Shown here one piece after another: positions 8,795 to 18,334 of a DNA stretch of 64,000 nucleotides (positions within the stretch are counted from its first letter, which is position 1; each line of letters opens with the position of its first letter). A program made the position numbers and the translations under genes. Under the pieces are notes generated by a model. That model saw nothing but the letters and a program-made list of their open reading frames with translations. It did no database searches and was not told the origin of the DNA. This DNA is from Asticcacaulis sp. AND118 (GTDB lineage: Bacteria; Pseudomonadota; Alphaproteobacteria; Caulobacterales; Caulobacteraceae): positions 124,001-188,000 of the forward strand of contig NZ_CP084910.1 in assembly GCF_020535245.1 (NCBI RefSeq). The letters are read 5' to 3'.

Positions 8795-9268
8795 CTATTC
8801 GTTGTTTAGATAAGGATCGGCGATGCCGAGCCCCTGCAGGATCTTCCGCTCAAGGTCTTCCATCTCCTCGGCTTCGGGATCGTTGATATGATCATAGCCC
8901 AAAAGATGCAAAGCGCCATGCACGCTGAGGTGCGCCACATGATCCCTGAGCGTCTTTTTCTGTTCTTTCGCCTCGCGCAGGCAGGTCTCGAACCCGAACG
9001 CGATATCGCCCAGGTGCGGATGCATCATGTCGGGAGCCGGAAAGGACAGCACATTGGTCGGGGCGTTCTTCTGACGGAACTCTTTGTTGAGCGCCTTCAT
9101 TTCCGCATCGTCGGTCAGCAACACGACAAGGTCCAGTTGTTCCTTCGCGCCCAGATGCGCGAACGTCGCCTCGATGGCCCCGGTCACCACCGCCGACACC
9201 TCAGGCAGGGCGTCTGTCCAGTCGTCGTGCTCGACCTCGATATCGATCAGGGGGGCAAATTCAGTCAT
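8795..9268 (-). CDS. ybeY: Endoribonuclease YbeY (rRNA maturation)
   Basis: YbeY is a zinc-dependent single-strand endoribonuclease involved in 16S rRNA 3' processing and ribosome quality control. The metal-binding motif HGALHLLGYDH is intact, and NVLSFPAPD is a second family signature. I place the start at the ATG at 9266-9268 ([12 protein letters not shown]), which overlaps the end of phoH by eight bases. Upstream ATGs at 9283 and 9304 lie inside phoH and lengthen the protein beyond the usual 150-160 residues. Confidence 0.92.
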   Translation of the reverse strand: MTEFAPLIDIEVEHDDWTDALPEVSAVVTGAIEATFAHLGAKEQLDLVVLLTDDAEMKALNKEFRQKNAPTNVLSFPAPDMMHPHLGDIAFGFETCLREAKEQKKTLRDHVAHLSVHGALHLLGYDHINDPEAEEMEDLERKILQGLGIADPYLNNE

Positions 9269-10220
9269 GGTTTTCGCTGTCATAGGCCCGCACGATGCGC
9301 GCAACCAGTTCGTGACGCACCACGTCTTCGGCGGTCAGACGGGACACGCCGACGCCTTTTACGCCGTTCAGCAGACCCACGGCGTGGACCAGTCCGGAAT
9401 CCGAAGCACGCGGCAGATCGACCTGTGACGGATCGCCGGTGACCACCATTTTCGAGCCTTCGCCGAGGCGGGTCAGCACCATCTTCATCTGTTGCCGGGT
9501 GGTGTTCTGCGCCTCATCGACGATGACATAGGCGTTGGAAAGCGTGCGTCCGCGCATATAGGCCAGCGGCGCGACCTCGATCTCGTTGCGCTCGCGACGA
9601 CGACGCAGGCCTTCCGCGCCGAGAATATCGTCCAGCGCCTGCCAGATCGGCATCAGATAGGGATCGACCTTTTCGTTGAGATCGCCGGGCAGAAAGCCGA
9701 GCTTTTCACCGGCTTCGACCGCCGGACGGGTGATGACCAGACGATCGACCGCCCCTTTGAGCAGCAGCGACGTGCCGTGCGCCACGGCCATGAAGGTCTT
9801 GCCCGAACCCGCCGGCCCCAGCCCGAAGGTCAGGTCGTTGCGCAGCAATTCCTTGTAATAGGCCGCCTGCCCTTCGGTCTTGGGGGCGATGGCGCCCTTG
9901 CGGCCCATGACGATGACGTGCGATTGCCCGTGATGGTCGGCCCAGACCGGCGACTTGCCCGTCGGGTTCTGGATCAGGGTGCGGACATCGACCTCGCTGA
10001 TCTCGACGCCTTCGTCGTACAGTTCCGACAGGGCATTGATGATGACATTGGCGCGCTGACGGTCGCGCACCTTGCCCGTGATCTGGAAGCCCCCGCCGGG
10101 GGTTTCGATCAGCACGTGGTACGCGCCTTCGATCAGCGCCAGATAACGCTGGGCCGGGCCGGACAGGGCCAGAACCTTGTCTTCATCCAGATCGATAAAG
10201 TCTTCGGTGGCCAAGGTCAT
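9261..10220 (-). CDS. phoH: PhoH-family ATPase
   Basis: A 319-residue cytoplasmic protein with Walker [10 protein letters not shown] (135-143), the PhoH signature [18 protein letters not shown] and Walker [10 protein letters not shown]. The biochemical role of PhoH is poorly defined; linkage with ybeY suggests RNA metabolism. The start overlaps the miaB stop (ATGA, 10217-10220), and the end overlaps ybeY. Confidence 0.92.
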   Translation of the reverse strand: MTLATEDFIDLDEDKVLALSGPAQRYLALIEGAYHVLIETPGGGFQITGKVRDRQRANVIINALSELYDEGVEISEVDVRTLIQNPTGKSPVWADHHGQSHVIVMGRKGAIAPKTEGQAAYYKELLRNDLTFGLGPAGSGKTFMAVAHGTSLLLKGAVDRLVITRPAVEAGEKLGFLPGDLNEKVDPYLMPIWQALDDILGAEGLRRRRERNEIEVAPLAYMRGRTLSNAYVIVDEAQNTTRQQMKMVLTRLGEGSKMVVTGDPSQVDLPRASDSGLVHAVGLLNGVKGVGVSRLTAEDVVRHELVARIVRAYDSENHD

Positions 10221-11599
10221 TGCGCGGCCACTTCGGTGGTCACATTCGCTAACTCACCGATCAGCGAATTATTGCCGATACCGATGATCTTCACCGGCAC
10301 GATCTGCCCGATCAGGTGCGAAGCGTCCTCAGCGAACACGGCGTGCAGCCAGGGCGAGCGGCCGATGGCCTGCTGACCGTAGCGGCCCGGCTTTTCAAAC
10401 AGCACATTAATCGTCCTGCCCACCAGCGACGCCTTGAAGGCCTGACCTTGTTCATTGATCAGGTCCTGCAACGCCTTGAGGCGCGCATCGGCCACGGCCT
10501 CATCGACCTGACCCGGCATGGCGGCGGCCGGCGTACCCGGACGCCTGGAATATTTGAACGAGAAGGCCGAGGCGTAACCCACCGTACGGATCAGGTCCAT
10601 CGTGTCTTCGAAATCCTTGTCCGTCTCACCGGGGAAACCCACGATGAAATCCCCCGACAGGGCGATGTCCGGCACGGCGGCCTTCAGACGCGCAATCAGA
10701 TCGATATAGGCCTGACGCCCGTGCTTGCGGTTCATCGCGCGCAGGATCTTGTCCGAACCCGACTGCACCGGCAGGTGCAGATAGGGCATGACCGCCGCAT
10801 TATCCGCATGGGCACGGATCAGCTCATCGGTCATGTCGTTGGGGTGCGAGGTGGTGTAGCGGATGCGATCCAGCCCTTCGATCTCCGACAGAGCCTGCAT
10901 CAGGCGCGGCAGGGTCGATTCAGCCCCATCGGCATCGACGCCGTTATAGGCGTTGACGTTCTGACCCAGAAGCGTGACTTCGCGCACGCCCTTGGAGGCC
11001 AGCGAACGCGCCTCTTCGATGATCGAGGCCACCGGACGCGACCATTCCGCGCCGCGCGTATAGGGCACGACGCAGAAGGTGCAGAACTTGTCGCAGCCTT
11101 CCTGCACGGTCAGAAACGCCGTCGGGCCTGTGGCATGGCGTTCGGTGGACAGGGCGTCGAACTTGTCTTCCGGCGCGAAATCGGCCCTGAGGCGCTCGCC
11201 CCTGGCCCGCGTCGTGCGCGCAATCAGTTCCGGCAACTGGTGATAGGCCTGTGGCCCGACGACCAGATCGACGGCCGGCGCGCGATTCATGATTTCCTCG
11301 CCTTCGGCCTGCGCCACGCAGCCGGCCACAGCGATGGTCATGCGCCCTTCGCCGCGCGCTTCCTTTTCCTGCCGCATCATCTTGAGACGACCGATTTCGG
11401 AATAGACTTTTTCCGCCGCCTTCTCACGGATATGGCAGGTATTGAGCAGCACCAGATCGGCGCCTTCCGCCTGATCGGACACGGCGTAGCCCAGCGGGCG
11501 CAGCAGGTCGGCCATGCGCTCGCTGTCATAGACGTTCATCTGACAGCCGTAGGTCTTGATGTGCAGCTTTTTGGAAGCGGAAGATGCGGTTTCACTCAT
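10217..11599 (-). CDS. miaB: tRNA-2-methylthio-N6-dimethylallyladenosine synthase MiaB
   Basis: MiaB is a radical-SAM methylthiotransferase acting on i6A37 of tRNAs. The 460-residue protein has the three N-terminal auxiliary-cluster cysteines (Cys19, Cys55, Cys94), the radical-SAM CxxxCxxC (Cys169, Cys173, Cys176 in [17 protein letters not shown]) and a C-terminal TRAM domain. All six cluster ligands are present. It is the first gene of the miaB-phoH-ybeY-corC-lnt block. Confidence 0.96.
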   Translation of the reverse strand: MSETASSASKKLHIKTYGCQMNVYDSERMADLLRPLGYAVSDQAEGADLVLLNTCHIREKAAEKVYSEIGRLKMMRQEKEARGEGRMTIAVAGCVAQAEGEEIMNRAPAVDLVVGPQAYHQLPELIARTTRARGERLRADFAPEDKFDALSTERHATGPTAFLTVQEGCDKFCTFCVVPYTRGAEWSRPVASIIEEARSLASKGVREVTLLGQNVNAYNGVDADGAESTLPRLMQALSEIEGLDRIRYTTSHPNDMTDELIRAHADNAAVMPYLHLPVQSGSDKILRAMNRKHGRQAYIDLIARLKAAVPDIALSGDFIVGFPGETDKDFEDTMDLIRTVGYASAFSFKYSRRPGTPAAAMPGQVDEAVADARLKALQDLINEQGQAFKASLVGRTINVLFEKPGRYGQQAIGRSPWLHAVFAEDASHLIGQIVPVKIIGIGNNSLIGELANVTTEVAAQ

Positions 11600-11650
11600 G
11601 GGGTGCTTATGAGGTTTCGGGCCTCTTTTTTCAAGTGCAGAGGGCTCATT

Positions 11651-11659
11651 TTATCCACA
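11651..11659 (+). promoter_or_regulatory. Perfect isolated DnaA box
   Basis: TTATCCACA, identical to the classical high-affinity DnaA 9-mer. It lies in the 120-base gap between the miaB start and the glycoside hydrolase operon, about 20 kb from the probable origin. It could be a DnaA-regulated promoter element, a titration site or chance. Confidence 0.45.
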
Positions 11660-11761
11660 TGTCAGACGGAGCCGAAAACGTGTTCCGTATTGATCAAGAA
11701 CGATTGAGGGTGATTATTTTGTATGATAATTAGTCATCAAAACAATAAACAGGGAAATGCC

Positions 11762-14365
11762 ATGTGCCTTAAGGGTCCGAAATCTCTGCGCCCTCTTTGC
11801 GCCTTGTCGCTTACGGCCCTGCTGTGGGCAGGCTCAGCCCCTGCGCAGAGCCTTTACGAGGGATTCACGCACCCGCCCGTCGAAGCGCGGCCCATGGTGC
11901 GCTGGTGGTGGTTCGGCCCAAACGTCGATGACGCCGAGATCGTGCGCGAAATCAAGGCTATGAAGGCCGGCGGCTATGGCGGCTTCGAGCTGGCCAGCCT
12001 CTATCCGCTGACGGTCGATGGCAATACGCCCTACCTGTCCGATCGTTTTATCGAGGCCGTAAAACTGGCCAACAAAACTGGTCGTAAGGAAGGCTTGCGC
12101 GTCGATGTGACGCTCGGTTCCGGCTGGCCCTATGGCGGGCCGCACATCACGCCGGACCTCGCCGCCGCACGGGTCAAGCTGGTCAAGCTTTCGCTCCCTG
12201 CCAAATCCACCACCATCGATCTGCCCGCGCTACAGGCCGGCGAACAGGTCGTCGCCGTCTTCGCCGGGACCAGCGCCGTCGATGCCCGCCTTATCGATCC
12301 GGGCAAGGTGACAGCCGATGCGCAGGACCGCACCGCCTTTGTCGTCCTGCAAACCCCGACGGGTCAGCAGGTCAAGCGCGCTTCGGTCGGGGCCGAAGGC
12401 TATGTGCTCGACCACATGGCTACCGATGCGGTTCAGACCCACCTGCACGCCGTCGGCGACCGTCTGATGCGCGGGTTTAAAGACGCCCCGCCGCACGCCG
12501 TCTTTTCCGACAGCCTTGAGGTCTATGGCGTCGACTGGACCGACGATCTGCTGATCGAGTTCCAGAAGCGCCGCGGCTACGACCTCAAGCCGCACCTGCT
12601 CAAATGGTTCGAGGACACGCCCGACAGCGCTGCCGTCCGCCGCGACTGGGGTCTGACCCTCGCCGAACTGACCGAGGAACGCTACCTCAAGCCGGTCAAC
12701 GACTGGGCCGCGAAAAACCGCACCCTGTTCCGTTCACAGACCTATGGCCACCCGCCGGTCAGGCTGTCAGCCGTGCGCCTGTCGGACATCGCCGAGGGCG
12801 AAGGCGCGGACTGGCGTATCTTTTCCCGCCTGCGCTGGGTCAGTTCGGCCAACCACCTCTACGGAAAGTCGATCACCTCCGCCGAAAGCTGGACCTGGCT
12901 GCATCAGGGCGCGTTTCAGGCCGCACCTCTGGACGTGAAGGCCGAAGCCGACACCCTGATCCTGCAAGGGGTCAATCACTTTATCGCCCATGGCTGGCCC
13001 TATTCGCCGCCGCAGGCCGGGGAACCGGGCTGGGCCATGTACGCCGCCGCCGTATTCAACGACCATAATCCGTGGTGGATCGTCGCGCCGGAAATGAACC
13101 TCTACCTCCAGCGCATGAGTTGGCTGCTGCGGCAGGGCGAGCCGGTCACCGACATCGCCATCTACGTGCCGCAGGACGACGCGCTGGCCGCCTCAAAGCC
13201 CGGCAGCGTGTCGATCGACGGGCAACTGAGCACGCGCATCACCAGGGGCCTCACCGCGCAAATCCTCGATGCCGGGTATAATTTTGACTATGTCGACGAC
13301 GCGGCGCTTAACGCCCCCGGCTTCAAACACAAGGTGCTGGTCCTGCCGAAAATGCAGCGCATCGACCCCAGGGCCTATGCCCGCATCGAAGCCTTCGCCC
13401 AATCCGGCGGCAAGGTCGTGGCGGTGGACGGTCTGCCCGACCGCGGCGCCGGCCTGAACGACAGGGATGCCGACATGCAGGCCATAAGCACCCGCCTGTT
13501 CGCACAAGGCGCGGTGCCCGAAAGCGCGCTGGGCGCAACCCTGACCGCGCTCACCGCCCCGGACGTCACGGGCCTTACGCCGCAGGTCGGTTTCGTTCAC
13601 CGCAAACTCGAAGGCAGCGATCTCTATTTCGTCGCCAATACCGGCAATACACCCGTAACGCTGAACCTGAGGTTTCGCGGAAACAAGCACGGCTTGGAAT
13701 GGAACCCCATCGACGGATCGCGCAGCTACTGGGCAAACGGACCCGTGCGACTGGCCCCTTATGAATCGCGACTTTTCGAGTTCGGAAAGAACGCCGTACT
13801 GGATGCCTGGGCCATGCACACCGGTGAGCGCCGTGTGACGCTCGATACGGGCTGGACCATCGCCTTCGGCAAGGGCGCGCCAAGGCCGCTGAAGGCCTTC
13901 GGGTCGTGGAGCGACAATCCCGAAACCGCGCACTTTTCCGGCGTCGTTACCTATCGGCGCACCCTGACCCTGACGCAGGACGACATCGTATCAGGCCTGA
14001 CCCGCCTCAATTTCGGCGAAGGCACGCCTGAGCCGATTCCGACCGGTCGCCGCAACGGCTCGCAGGCCTTCCTCAACGCGCCGATACGCGAAGCGGCGGA
14101 GGTTTTCGTAAATGGCGAGCGCGCAGGGGCCGTGTGGACCTCGCCCTTTGTCATCGATCTCAGGGGCTTCCTTGTCGCGGGTAACAATATTTTGGAAATC
14201 CGCGTGGCCAATACGACGATCAACGCGCTTTCGGCACAGACACCCGCTGACTACACAGCGCTCAAAGCCAAATACGGCGACCGCTTTCAGCCGCAGAATA
14301 TGAACAATCTCAAACCCCTGCCGTCCGGTTTGCTACAAGCGCCCGTGCTGGAGATAGCGCAATGA
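11762..14365 (+). CDS. Secreted GH106-type glycoside hydrolase (probable alpha-L-rhamnosidase)
   Basis: About 867 residues, starting at the ATG at 11762, which is preceded by AGGGAA and gives a clear signal peptide (MCLKGPKS, then a hydrophobic stretch ending SAPAQS). The mature N terminus ARPMVRWWWFGPNVDDAEI and KAGGYGGFELASLYPL are typical of GH106, the family of Sphingomonas RhaM. A beta-sandwich-like C-terminal part (about residues 690-860) contains EVFVNGERAGAVWTSPF. The expected activity is release of terminal rhamnose from pectic or other rhamnosides. Its stop overlaps the GH28 start by four bases (ATGA). The pair is on the plus strand inside a minus-strand housekeeping series. Confidence 0.8.
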   Translation: MCLKGPKSLRPLCALSLTALLWAGSAPAQSLYEGFTHPPVEARPMVRWWWFGPNVDDAEIVREIKAMKAGGYGGFELASLYPLTVDGNTPYLSDRFIEAVKLANKTGRKEGLRVDVTLGSGWPYGGPHITPDLAAARVKLVKLSLPAKSTTIDLPALQAGEQVVAVFAGTSAVDARLIDPGKVTADAQDRTAFVVLQTPTGQQVKRASVGAEGYVLDHMATDAVQTHLHAVGDRLMRGFKDAPPHAVFSDSLEVYGVDWTDDLLIEFQKRRGYDLKPHLLKWFEDTPDSAAVRRDWGLTLAELTEERYLKPVNDWAAKNRTLFRSQTYGHPPVRLSAVRLSDIAEGEGADWRIFSRLRWVSSANHLYGKSITSAESWTWLHQGAFQAAPLDVKAEADTLILQGVNHFIAHGWPYSPPQAGEPGWAMYAAAVFNDHNPWWIVAPEMNLYLQRMSWLLRQGEPVTDIAIYVPQDDALAASKPGSVSIDGQLSTRITRGLTAQILDAGYNFDYVDDAALNAPGFKHKVLVLPKMQRIDPRAYARIEAFAQSGGKVVAVDGLPDRGAGLNDRDADMQAISTRLFAQGAVPESALGATLTALTAPDVTGLTPQVGFVHRKLEGSDLYFVANTGNTPVTLNLRFRGNKHGLEWNPIDGSRSYWANGPVRLAPYESRLFEFGKNAVLDAWAMHTGERRVTLDTGWTIAFGKGAPRPLKAFGSWSDNPETAHFSGVVTYRRTLTLTQDDIVSGLTRLNFGEGTPEPIPTGRRNGSQAFLNAPIREAAEVFVNGERAGAVWTSPFVIDLRGFLVAGNNILEIRVANTTINALSAQTPADYTALKAKYGDRFQPQNMNNLKPLPSGLLQAPVLEIAQ

Positions 14366-15774
14366 CGGTTTCAGGGACTTTTTCGCGCCGTTCGGTCCTC
14401 TATGCCGGGTTTGCCGTGCCCCTGTTCGCCGGTTACGCCCGTGCCGCGTCCGGCCTCAGCCAAACGCAGGTCTCGGCCAGCGCCCCTTTCGACATGCCGT
14501 CGATCCGCGTGCCGGACTTTTCGAAGGCTAAACGCTTCCCGATCACGGATTTCGGCGCCTCTCAGGGGGATCAGGCCGCCACCTCCGCCGCTATCGCCAA
14601 GGCCATCGATGCCGCGCATCAGGCCGGTTCGGGCGTGGTGGTCGTCCCCGAAGGCGTCTGGCCCACGGCGAAAATCCACCTGAAAAGCCACGTCAACCTG
14701 CACCTGTCGAAGGGCGCGACCCTGCTGTTTTCGGAAAAGCCCGAAGACTATCTGCCGCCGGTCCAGACCTCCTGGGAAGGCATCGAGTGCCTGAACTATT
14801 CGCCTCTGGTTTATGCTTTCGATTGTGAAAACGTGTCCTTAAGCGGCGAAGGGAGGCTGAAGGCGAAGCTGGATGTCTGGCAGATCTGGTACAAGCGTCC
14901 CAAGCCGCACATGGACGCCCTCGTCGCCCTCTACGAAATGGCTTACAAGAATGTGCCGGTGTCCGAGCGCCGGATGGTTTCTGGCGAAAACCATCTGCGC
15001 CCGCACTTCGTGCAGTTCAACCGCTGCCGTAACGTGCTGATCGAGGATATTTCGATCGAGGACAGCCCCTTCTGGACCATCCATCCGCTGTTGTGCCGCG
15101 ACGTGGTCATCCGCCGCGTCAAGGTCCACGCCCACGGCCACAACAATGACGGTGTCGATCCGGAGATGAGCCAGAACGTGCTGATCGAGGATTGCGTCTT
15201 CGATCAGGGCGACGACGCTGTCTCGGTCAAATCTGGGCGCGACATGGATGCCTGGCGGCTGAATACGCCGACGAAAAATGTCGTCATGCGCAACTGTCAG
15301 ATCAGGAACGGCCACCAGTTAATGGCCGTCGGCAGCGAACTGTCCGGCGGGATTGAAAACATCTTCGTCGATAACTGCCACTTCGTCGGTACGGGCAAGG
15401 GCGAGGACGGTTGGGCCGTACCGATCAACAACCTGCTCTACGTCAAGACCAATGAGCGACGTGGCGGCTATGTGAAGAACATCCACATGCGCAATGTCAG
15501 CGCCACGAAGATACAGGGCAGCGTGCTGGCCGTCGAAACCGACGTACTCTATCAATGGCGAACGCTGCTGCCGACCTATGTGCGCAAGCTGACGCCCATT
15601 GAGGGGCTGCACGTGTCGGACATCCGCGTTGAGCAGGCCAAGAGTCTGTGCTTCATCAAGGCAGAGGCCGAAATGCCGGTGAAATACGTATCATTGGAAA
15701 AGGTGCGTGCGGCCAAACTGACCGACGCCACGGTTACGACGCAGAATGTGCAGAATCTGATCAGTCGAAACTGA
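14362..15774 (+). CDS. GH28-family polygalacturonase/rhamnogalacturonase-like enzyme with Tat-like signal
   Basis: A 470-residue right-handed beta-helix enzyme. The N terminus has twin arginines in SRRSVLYAG followed by a hydrophobic stretch, suggesting Tat export. Catalytic-region motifs of GH28 are visible: NNDGVDPE (261-268), QGDDAVSVKSG (282-292), then RNGHQLMAVGSELSGG. Together with the coupled upstream GH106 it suggests depolymerisation and de-rhamnosylation of pectic polymers (inference). Its TGA directly abuts the fur stop codon on the other strand. No transporter or regulator is next to it, so the locus is minimal. Confidence 0.82.
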   Translation: MTVSGTFSRRSVLYAGFAVPLFAGYARAASGLSQTQVSASAPFDMPSIRVPDFSKAKRFPITDFGASQGDQAATSAAIAKAIDAAHQAGSGVVVVPEGVWPTAKIHLKSHVNLHLSKGATLLFSEKPEDYLPPVQTSWEGIECLNYSPLVYAFDCENVSLSGEGRLKAKLDVWQIWYKRPKPHMDALVALYEMAYKNVPVSERRMVSGENHLRPHFVQFNRCRNVLIEDISIEDSPFWTIHPLLCRDVVIRRVKVHAHGHNNDGVDPEMSQNVLIEDCVFDQGDDAVSVKSGRDMDAWRLNTPTKNVVMRNCQIRNGHQLMAVGSELSGGIENIFVDNCHFVGTGKGEDGWAVPINNLLYVKTNERRGGYVKNIHMRNVSATKIQGSVLAVETDVLYQWRTLLPTYVRKLTPIEGLHVSDIRVEQAKSLCFIKAEAEMPVKYVSLEKVRAAKLTDATVTTQNVQNLISRN

Positions 15775-16185
15775 TTACTTGTCTTCCAGCGGCACGCCGT
15801 AGAGTTCGAGCTTATGGCCGACCAGCTTGTAGCCGAGCTTTTCGGCCAGGGCCGTCTTCAGCTTCTCGATCTCTTCGTCGAAGAATTCGATGACTTCGCC
15901 CGACTTGATATTGATCAGGTGATCGTGGTGATCCTCGCCTGCCTGTTCATAGCGCGAGCGACCGTCGCCGAAATCGTGACGCTCGACCACACCGGCCTCT
16001 TCGAACAGGCGCACGGTGCGATAGACGGTGGCCAGCGAAATGTGCGGATCGACAGCCGCAGCGCGGCGATACAGTTCTTCGACATCCGGATGATCGGTCG
16101 CCTGGGACAGCACACGGGCGACGACCCGGCGCTGATCGGTCATGCGCATGCCTTTTTCAACGCATTGCTGTTCGATACGGTCCAT
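15775..16185 (-). CDS. fur: Ferric uptake regulator Fur
   Basis: A 136-residue Fur-family repressor with an N-terminal winged helix (TDQRRVVARVLSQ, then SLATVYRTVRLFEEAGVV) and the histidine-rich metal site DHHDH (85-89). The C-terminal CxxC zinc motifs of E. coli Fur are absent, a known feature of many alphaproteobacterial Fur proteins. It is convergent with the GH28 gene with no bases between the stops. Confidence 0.9.
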   Translation of the reverse strand: MDRIEQQCVEKGMRMTDQRRVVARVLSQATDHPDVEELYRRAAAVDPHISLATVYRTVRLFEEAGVVERHDFGDGRSRYEQAGEDHHDHLINIKSGEVIEFFDEEIEKLKTALAEKLGYKLVGHKLELYGVPLEDK

Positions 16186-16271
16186 GCAGGCCTCCCGGAG
16201 TGTCGTTGCCAGATTATCGCTGAACGTCCTGCGGCTTCACGCCGCACCCACCCGAATTAAGGGCAATCGGA

Positions 16272-16715
16272 TCAAATCGCAAGACTGAGAATAAGCGCAT
16301 CGACCAGAGGTCCGTCCTTACGGCTGTAATAGGACGGACGCCGGCCCACCTGACGGAAACCGAGACCGAGATAAAGCGCGATCGCCGCGGGATTATCCAC
16401 GGCGACTTCGAGGAACAGGCTGCGCGTCTGTCTTTTCCGCAGATCGTCGATGAGGCGCTGCAAAAGCGCGCGTGCGTGACCTTGCCGCTGGGCGGCCGGG
16501 TCGGTGGCGATGGTCAGGATTTCGGCTTCATCGGCCATGATTGCCGACAGCACAAAGGCCTGAAGCCGCGTATCGTCGAACACCCCCAGAAGCACGTGGC
16601 GTCCGTTGTTTAAATATTCCAAAAAATCGGAATCTTTCCAGCCAAAATCGAAGGTCAAGGCGTGGATGTGTACCAGCCGCGGGTCAAATTCTTCGATTTG
16701 GCGAATTTGATTCAT
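16272..16715 (-). CDS. rimI: Ribosomal-protein-S18-alanine N-acetyltransferase RimI
   Basis: A 147-residue GNAT acetyltransferase. The acetyl-CoA loop IATDPAAQRQGHARALLQ and the later SLFLEVAVDNPAAIALYLGLGF fit RimI. Adjacency to tsaB is the usual arrangement. It N-acetylates ribosomal protein S18 in E. coli; the substrate here is inferred. Confidence 0.88.
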   Translation of the reverse strand: MNQIRQIEEFDPRLVHIHALTFDFGWKDSDFLEYLNNGRHVLLGVFDDTRLQAFVLSAIMADEAEILTIATDPAAQRQGHARALLQRLIDDLRKRQTRSLFLEVAVDNPAAIALYLGLGFRQVGRRPSYYSRKDGPLVDALILSLAI

Positions 16716-16736
16716 AATATTCGGAAATTTCTTTTA

Positions 16737-17414
16737 TCAGGCGAAACGCACCACGGCCTTGTCCGAAACCTTGGCGTCGGCGTCGCGCATATAAAGCGGC
16801 GTGAGGTCATCATAGGCGGTGGTCTGCGCAAAGCAAAGCGCGGCCATGGCGGTCAGATCGGGCAGGGCCTCTTCGGCAATCTGCGCCTGAGGGAAACGTT
16901 CGGCCAGCAGCGGCGCGCCGGAACCGATCAGCCACGCCCAACCTTCCCCTAGGTCAATTTCATTCAGCTTTACAATATCATGCGCTTCCGGCGCGGACGC
17001 GACATCCTGCGTATCGATACGCTGAAGATAGATCTGACCTCGCCCGGCATTGTGCGCCACCAGACGCGGGCGACTGGTAAAGGCTGCGCCACGCCCCATC
17101 AACTCCAGGGTCGAAAATCCACGCAGGTTTACACCCAATCCCGACGCCATGCCCTTGGCGAAAGACAACCCGACGCGCAAGCCGGTGAACGAGCCCGGCC
17201 CCAGCGTGACGCCCAAAATATCGACTTCCCGCGGATCGATTCCCGCTTTCTCGAAGCATTTCAGAGCCGCGGGACCGATGAACTCCTGATGCCCGCGCGT
17301 CATGCGTTCGGACAGGGTTGCCAGCTCCGAGACGGACCCGTCTTTATGGGCGAAAAGACCCACCTGACAGGCGCTCAAAGCCGTATCCATAACGAACGTT
17401 ATGTTGTTTGGCAT
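16737..17414 (-). CDS. tsaB: tRNA threonylcarbamoyladenosine biosynthesis protein TsaB
   Basis: TsaB is the scaffold partner of TsaD in synthesis of t6A37 of tRNA. I use the ATG at 17412-17414 (MPNNITFVMDTALSACQVGL), which gives 225 residues; longer frames run into nfuA. The motif LGVTLGPGSFTGLRVGLSFA is diagnostic. It has the ASKHA fold of TsaD but lacks its metal site. It lies between nfuA and rimI on the same strand. Confidence 0.92.
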   Translation of the reverse strand: MPNNITFVMDTALSACQVGLFAHKDGSVSELATLSERMTRGHQEFIGPAALKCFEKAGIDPREVDILGVTLGPGSFTGLRVGLSFAKGMASGLGVNLRGFSTLELMGRGAAFTSRPRLVAHNAGRGQIYLQRIDTQDVASAPEAHDIVKLNEIDLGEGWAWLIGSGAPLLAERFPQAQIAEEALPDLTAMAALCFAQTTAYDDLTPLYMRDADAKVSDKAVVRFA

Positions 17415-17419
17415 GAGGC

Positions 17420-17986
17420 TCAGAGCACCTGCTCGATGGTTTGTACTTCCGGCACATAGTGCTTCATCAGGGATTCGACGCCCTGACGCAGGGTTGCGGA
17501 AGACGACGGGCAACCGGAGCAGGCCCCGCGCATGTGCAGATAGAGCGTGCCGGAATCCATGTCGAAGTGCTCGAATTCGATATCGCCGCCGTCCTGCGCC
17601 ACAGCCGGGCGAACGCGGGTGTCGAGCAGGTCCTTGATCTCGGCTACGATCTGCGCGACCTCGCCCTCGTAAGTGCGTTCGTTGACCGCGCCTTCTTCGT
17701 TGAGGATGGCGCGACCCGAAGCGTAGAAATCCATGATGGCGGCCAGGATCGGCGCCTTGATCTGCGCCCAGATCAGGCCGGCCTCGGCGTCTCGCTTCAC
17801 AGTCAGGAAGTCGGAACCGAAATAGACGCCCGACACGCCGTCGATCTGAAACAGCGAAAGCGCCAGCGGCGATTTTTCCGCCTCGGTTTCGCTGCGGAAC
17901 TCAAGCGATCCCTTGTCCAGCACTTCGCGGCCGGGGATGAACTTGAGGACGTCGGGATTGGGCGTGGCTTCGGTCTGAATGAACAT
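17420..17986 (-). CDS. nfuA: NfuA-type iron-sulfur cluster carrier protein
   Basis: A 188-residue protein with an N-terminal Nfu_N domain (FIQTEATPNPDVLKFIPG) and a C-terminal NifU-like domain with the CxxC cluster ligands Cys156 and Cys159 (RGACSGCPSS). It delivers Fe-S clusters to client enzymes. It is the first gene of the short nfuA-tsaB-rimI series. MiaB, also in this window, is the type of client that needs such carriers. Confidence 0.93.
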   Translation of the reverse strand: MFIQTEATPNPDVLKFIPGREVLDKGSLEFRSETEAEKSPLALSLFQIDGVSGVYFGSDFLTVKRDAEAGLIWAQIKAPILAAIMDFYASGRAILNEEGAVNERTYEGEVAQIVAEIKDLLDTRVRPAVAQDGGDIEFEHFDMDSGTLYLHMRGACSGCPSSSATLRQGVESLMKHYVPEVQTIEQVL

Positions 17987-18334
17987 GGGAGCGGTTCCGG
18001 GTAAATCTACCGCTCAAATGGGCGTAAACGCACCCGATGGCAAGGGGCGTATAACCTCTTTGATCATGGTCTCATCGAAATGCGATTTCCCAAAAAGCTA
18101 ATCAGAAAAAGAAGCCAAACAAAGCCAAAAACAAAAAGAATGACCAGTTCACGAAATTTCTAAACCACTTTGGCATCTTGGCAAGCCAAGGCCCGCTGAG
18201 CGCGTCCGGAAAACCACTCCAAATATGCAAACGCAAAGGCTAAGCTGCTAATCAGTAATGCTTTAGCATCTTCTGCTATCTGACCCCCTCACCCGGCGCT
18301 ACGCGCCACCCTCTCCCCCTCGGGAGAGGGTGTT
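17987..18334. other. Intergenic region with palindromic element
   Basis: About 350 bases, lower in GC than the surroundings. The right end (about 18282-18333) holds a two-hairpin element: CCGGCGC/GCGCC and CCCTCTCCC/GGGAGAGGG, a REP-like form that could also terminate the minus-strand universal-stress gene. The rest has no convincing gene. A 24-codon minus-strand frame (18102-18176, MPKWFRNFVNWSFF, then a Phe/Leu-rich end) lacks a clear ribosome-binding site and is only a weak candidate for a small membrane protein. Confidence 0.5.

Noticed and set aside
18102-18176. 24-codon Phe/Leu-rich minus-strand ORF
   Set aside because: No ribosome-binding site and no family; mentioned only in the intergenic note.
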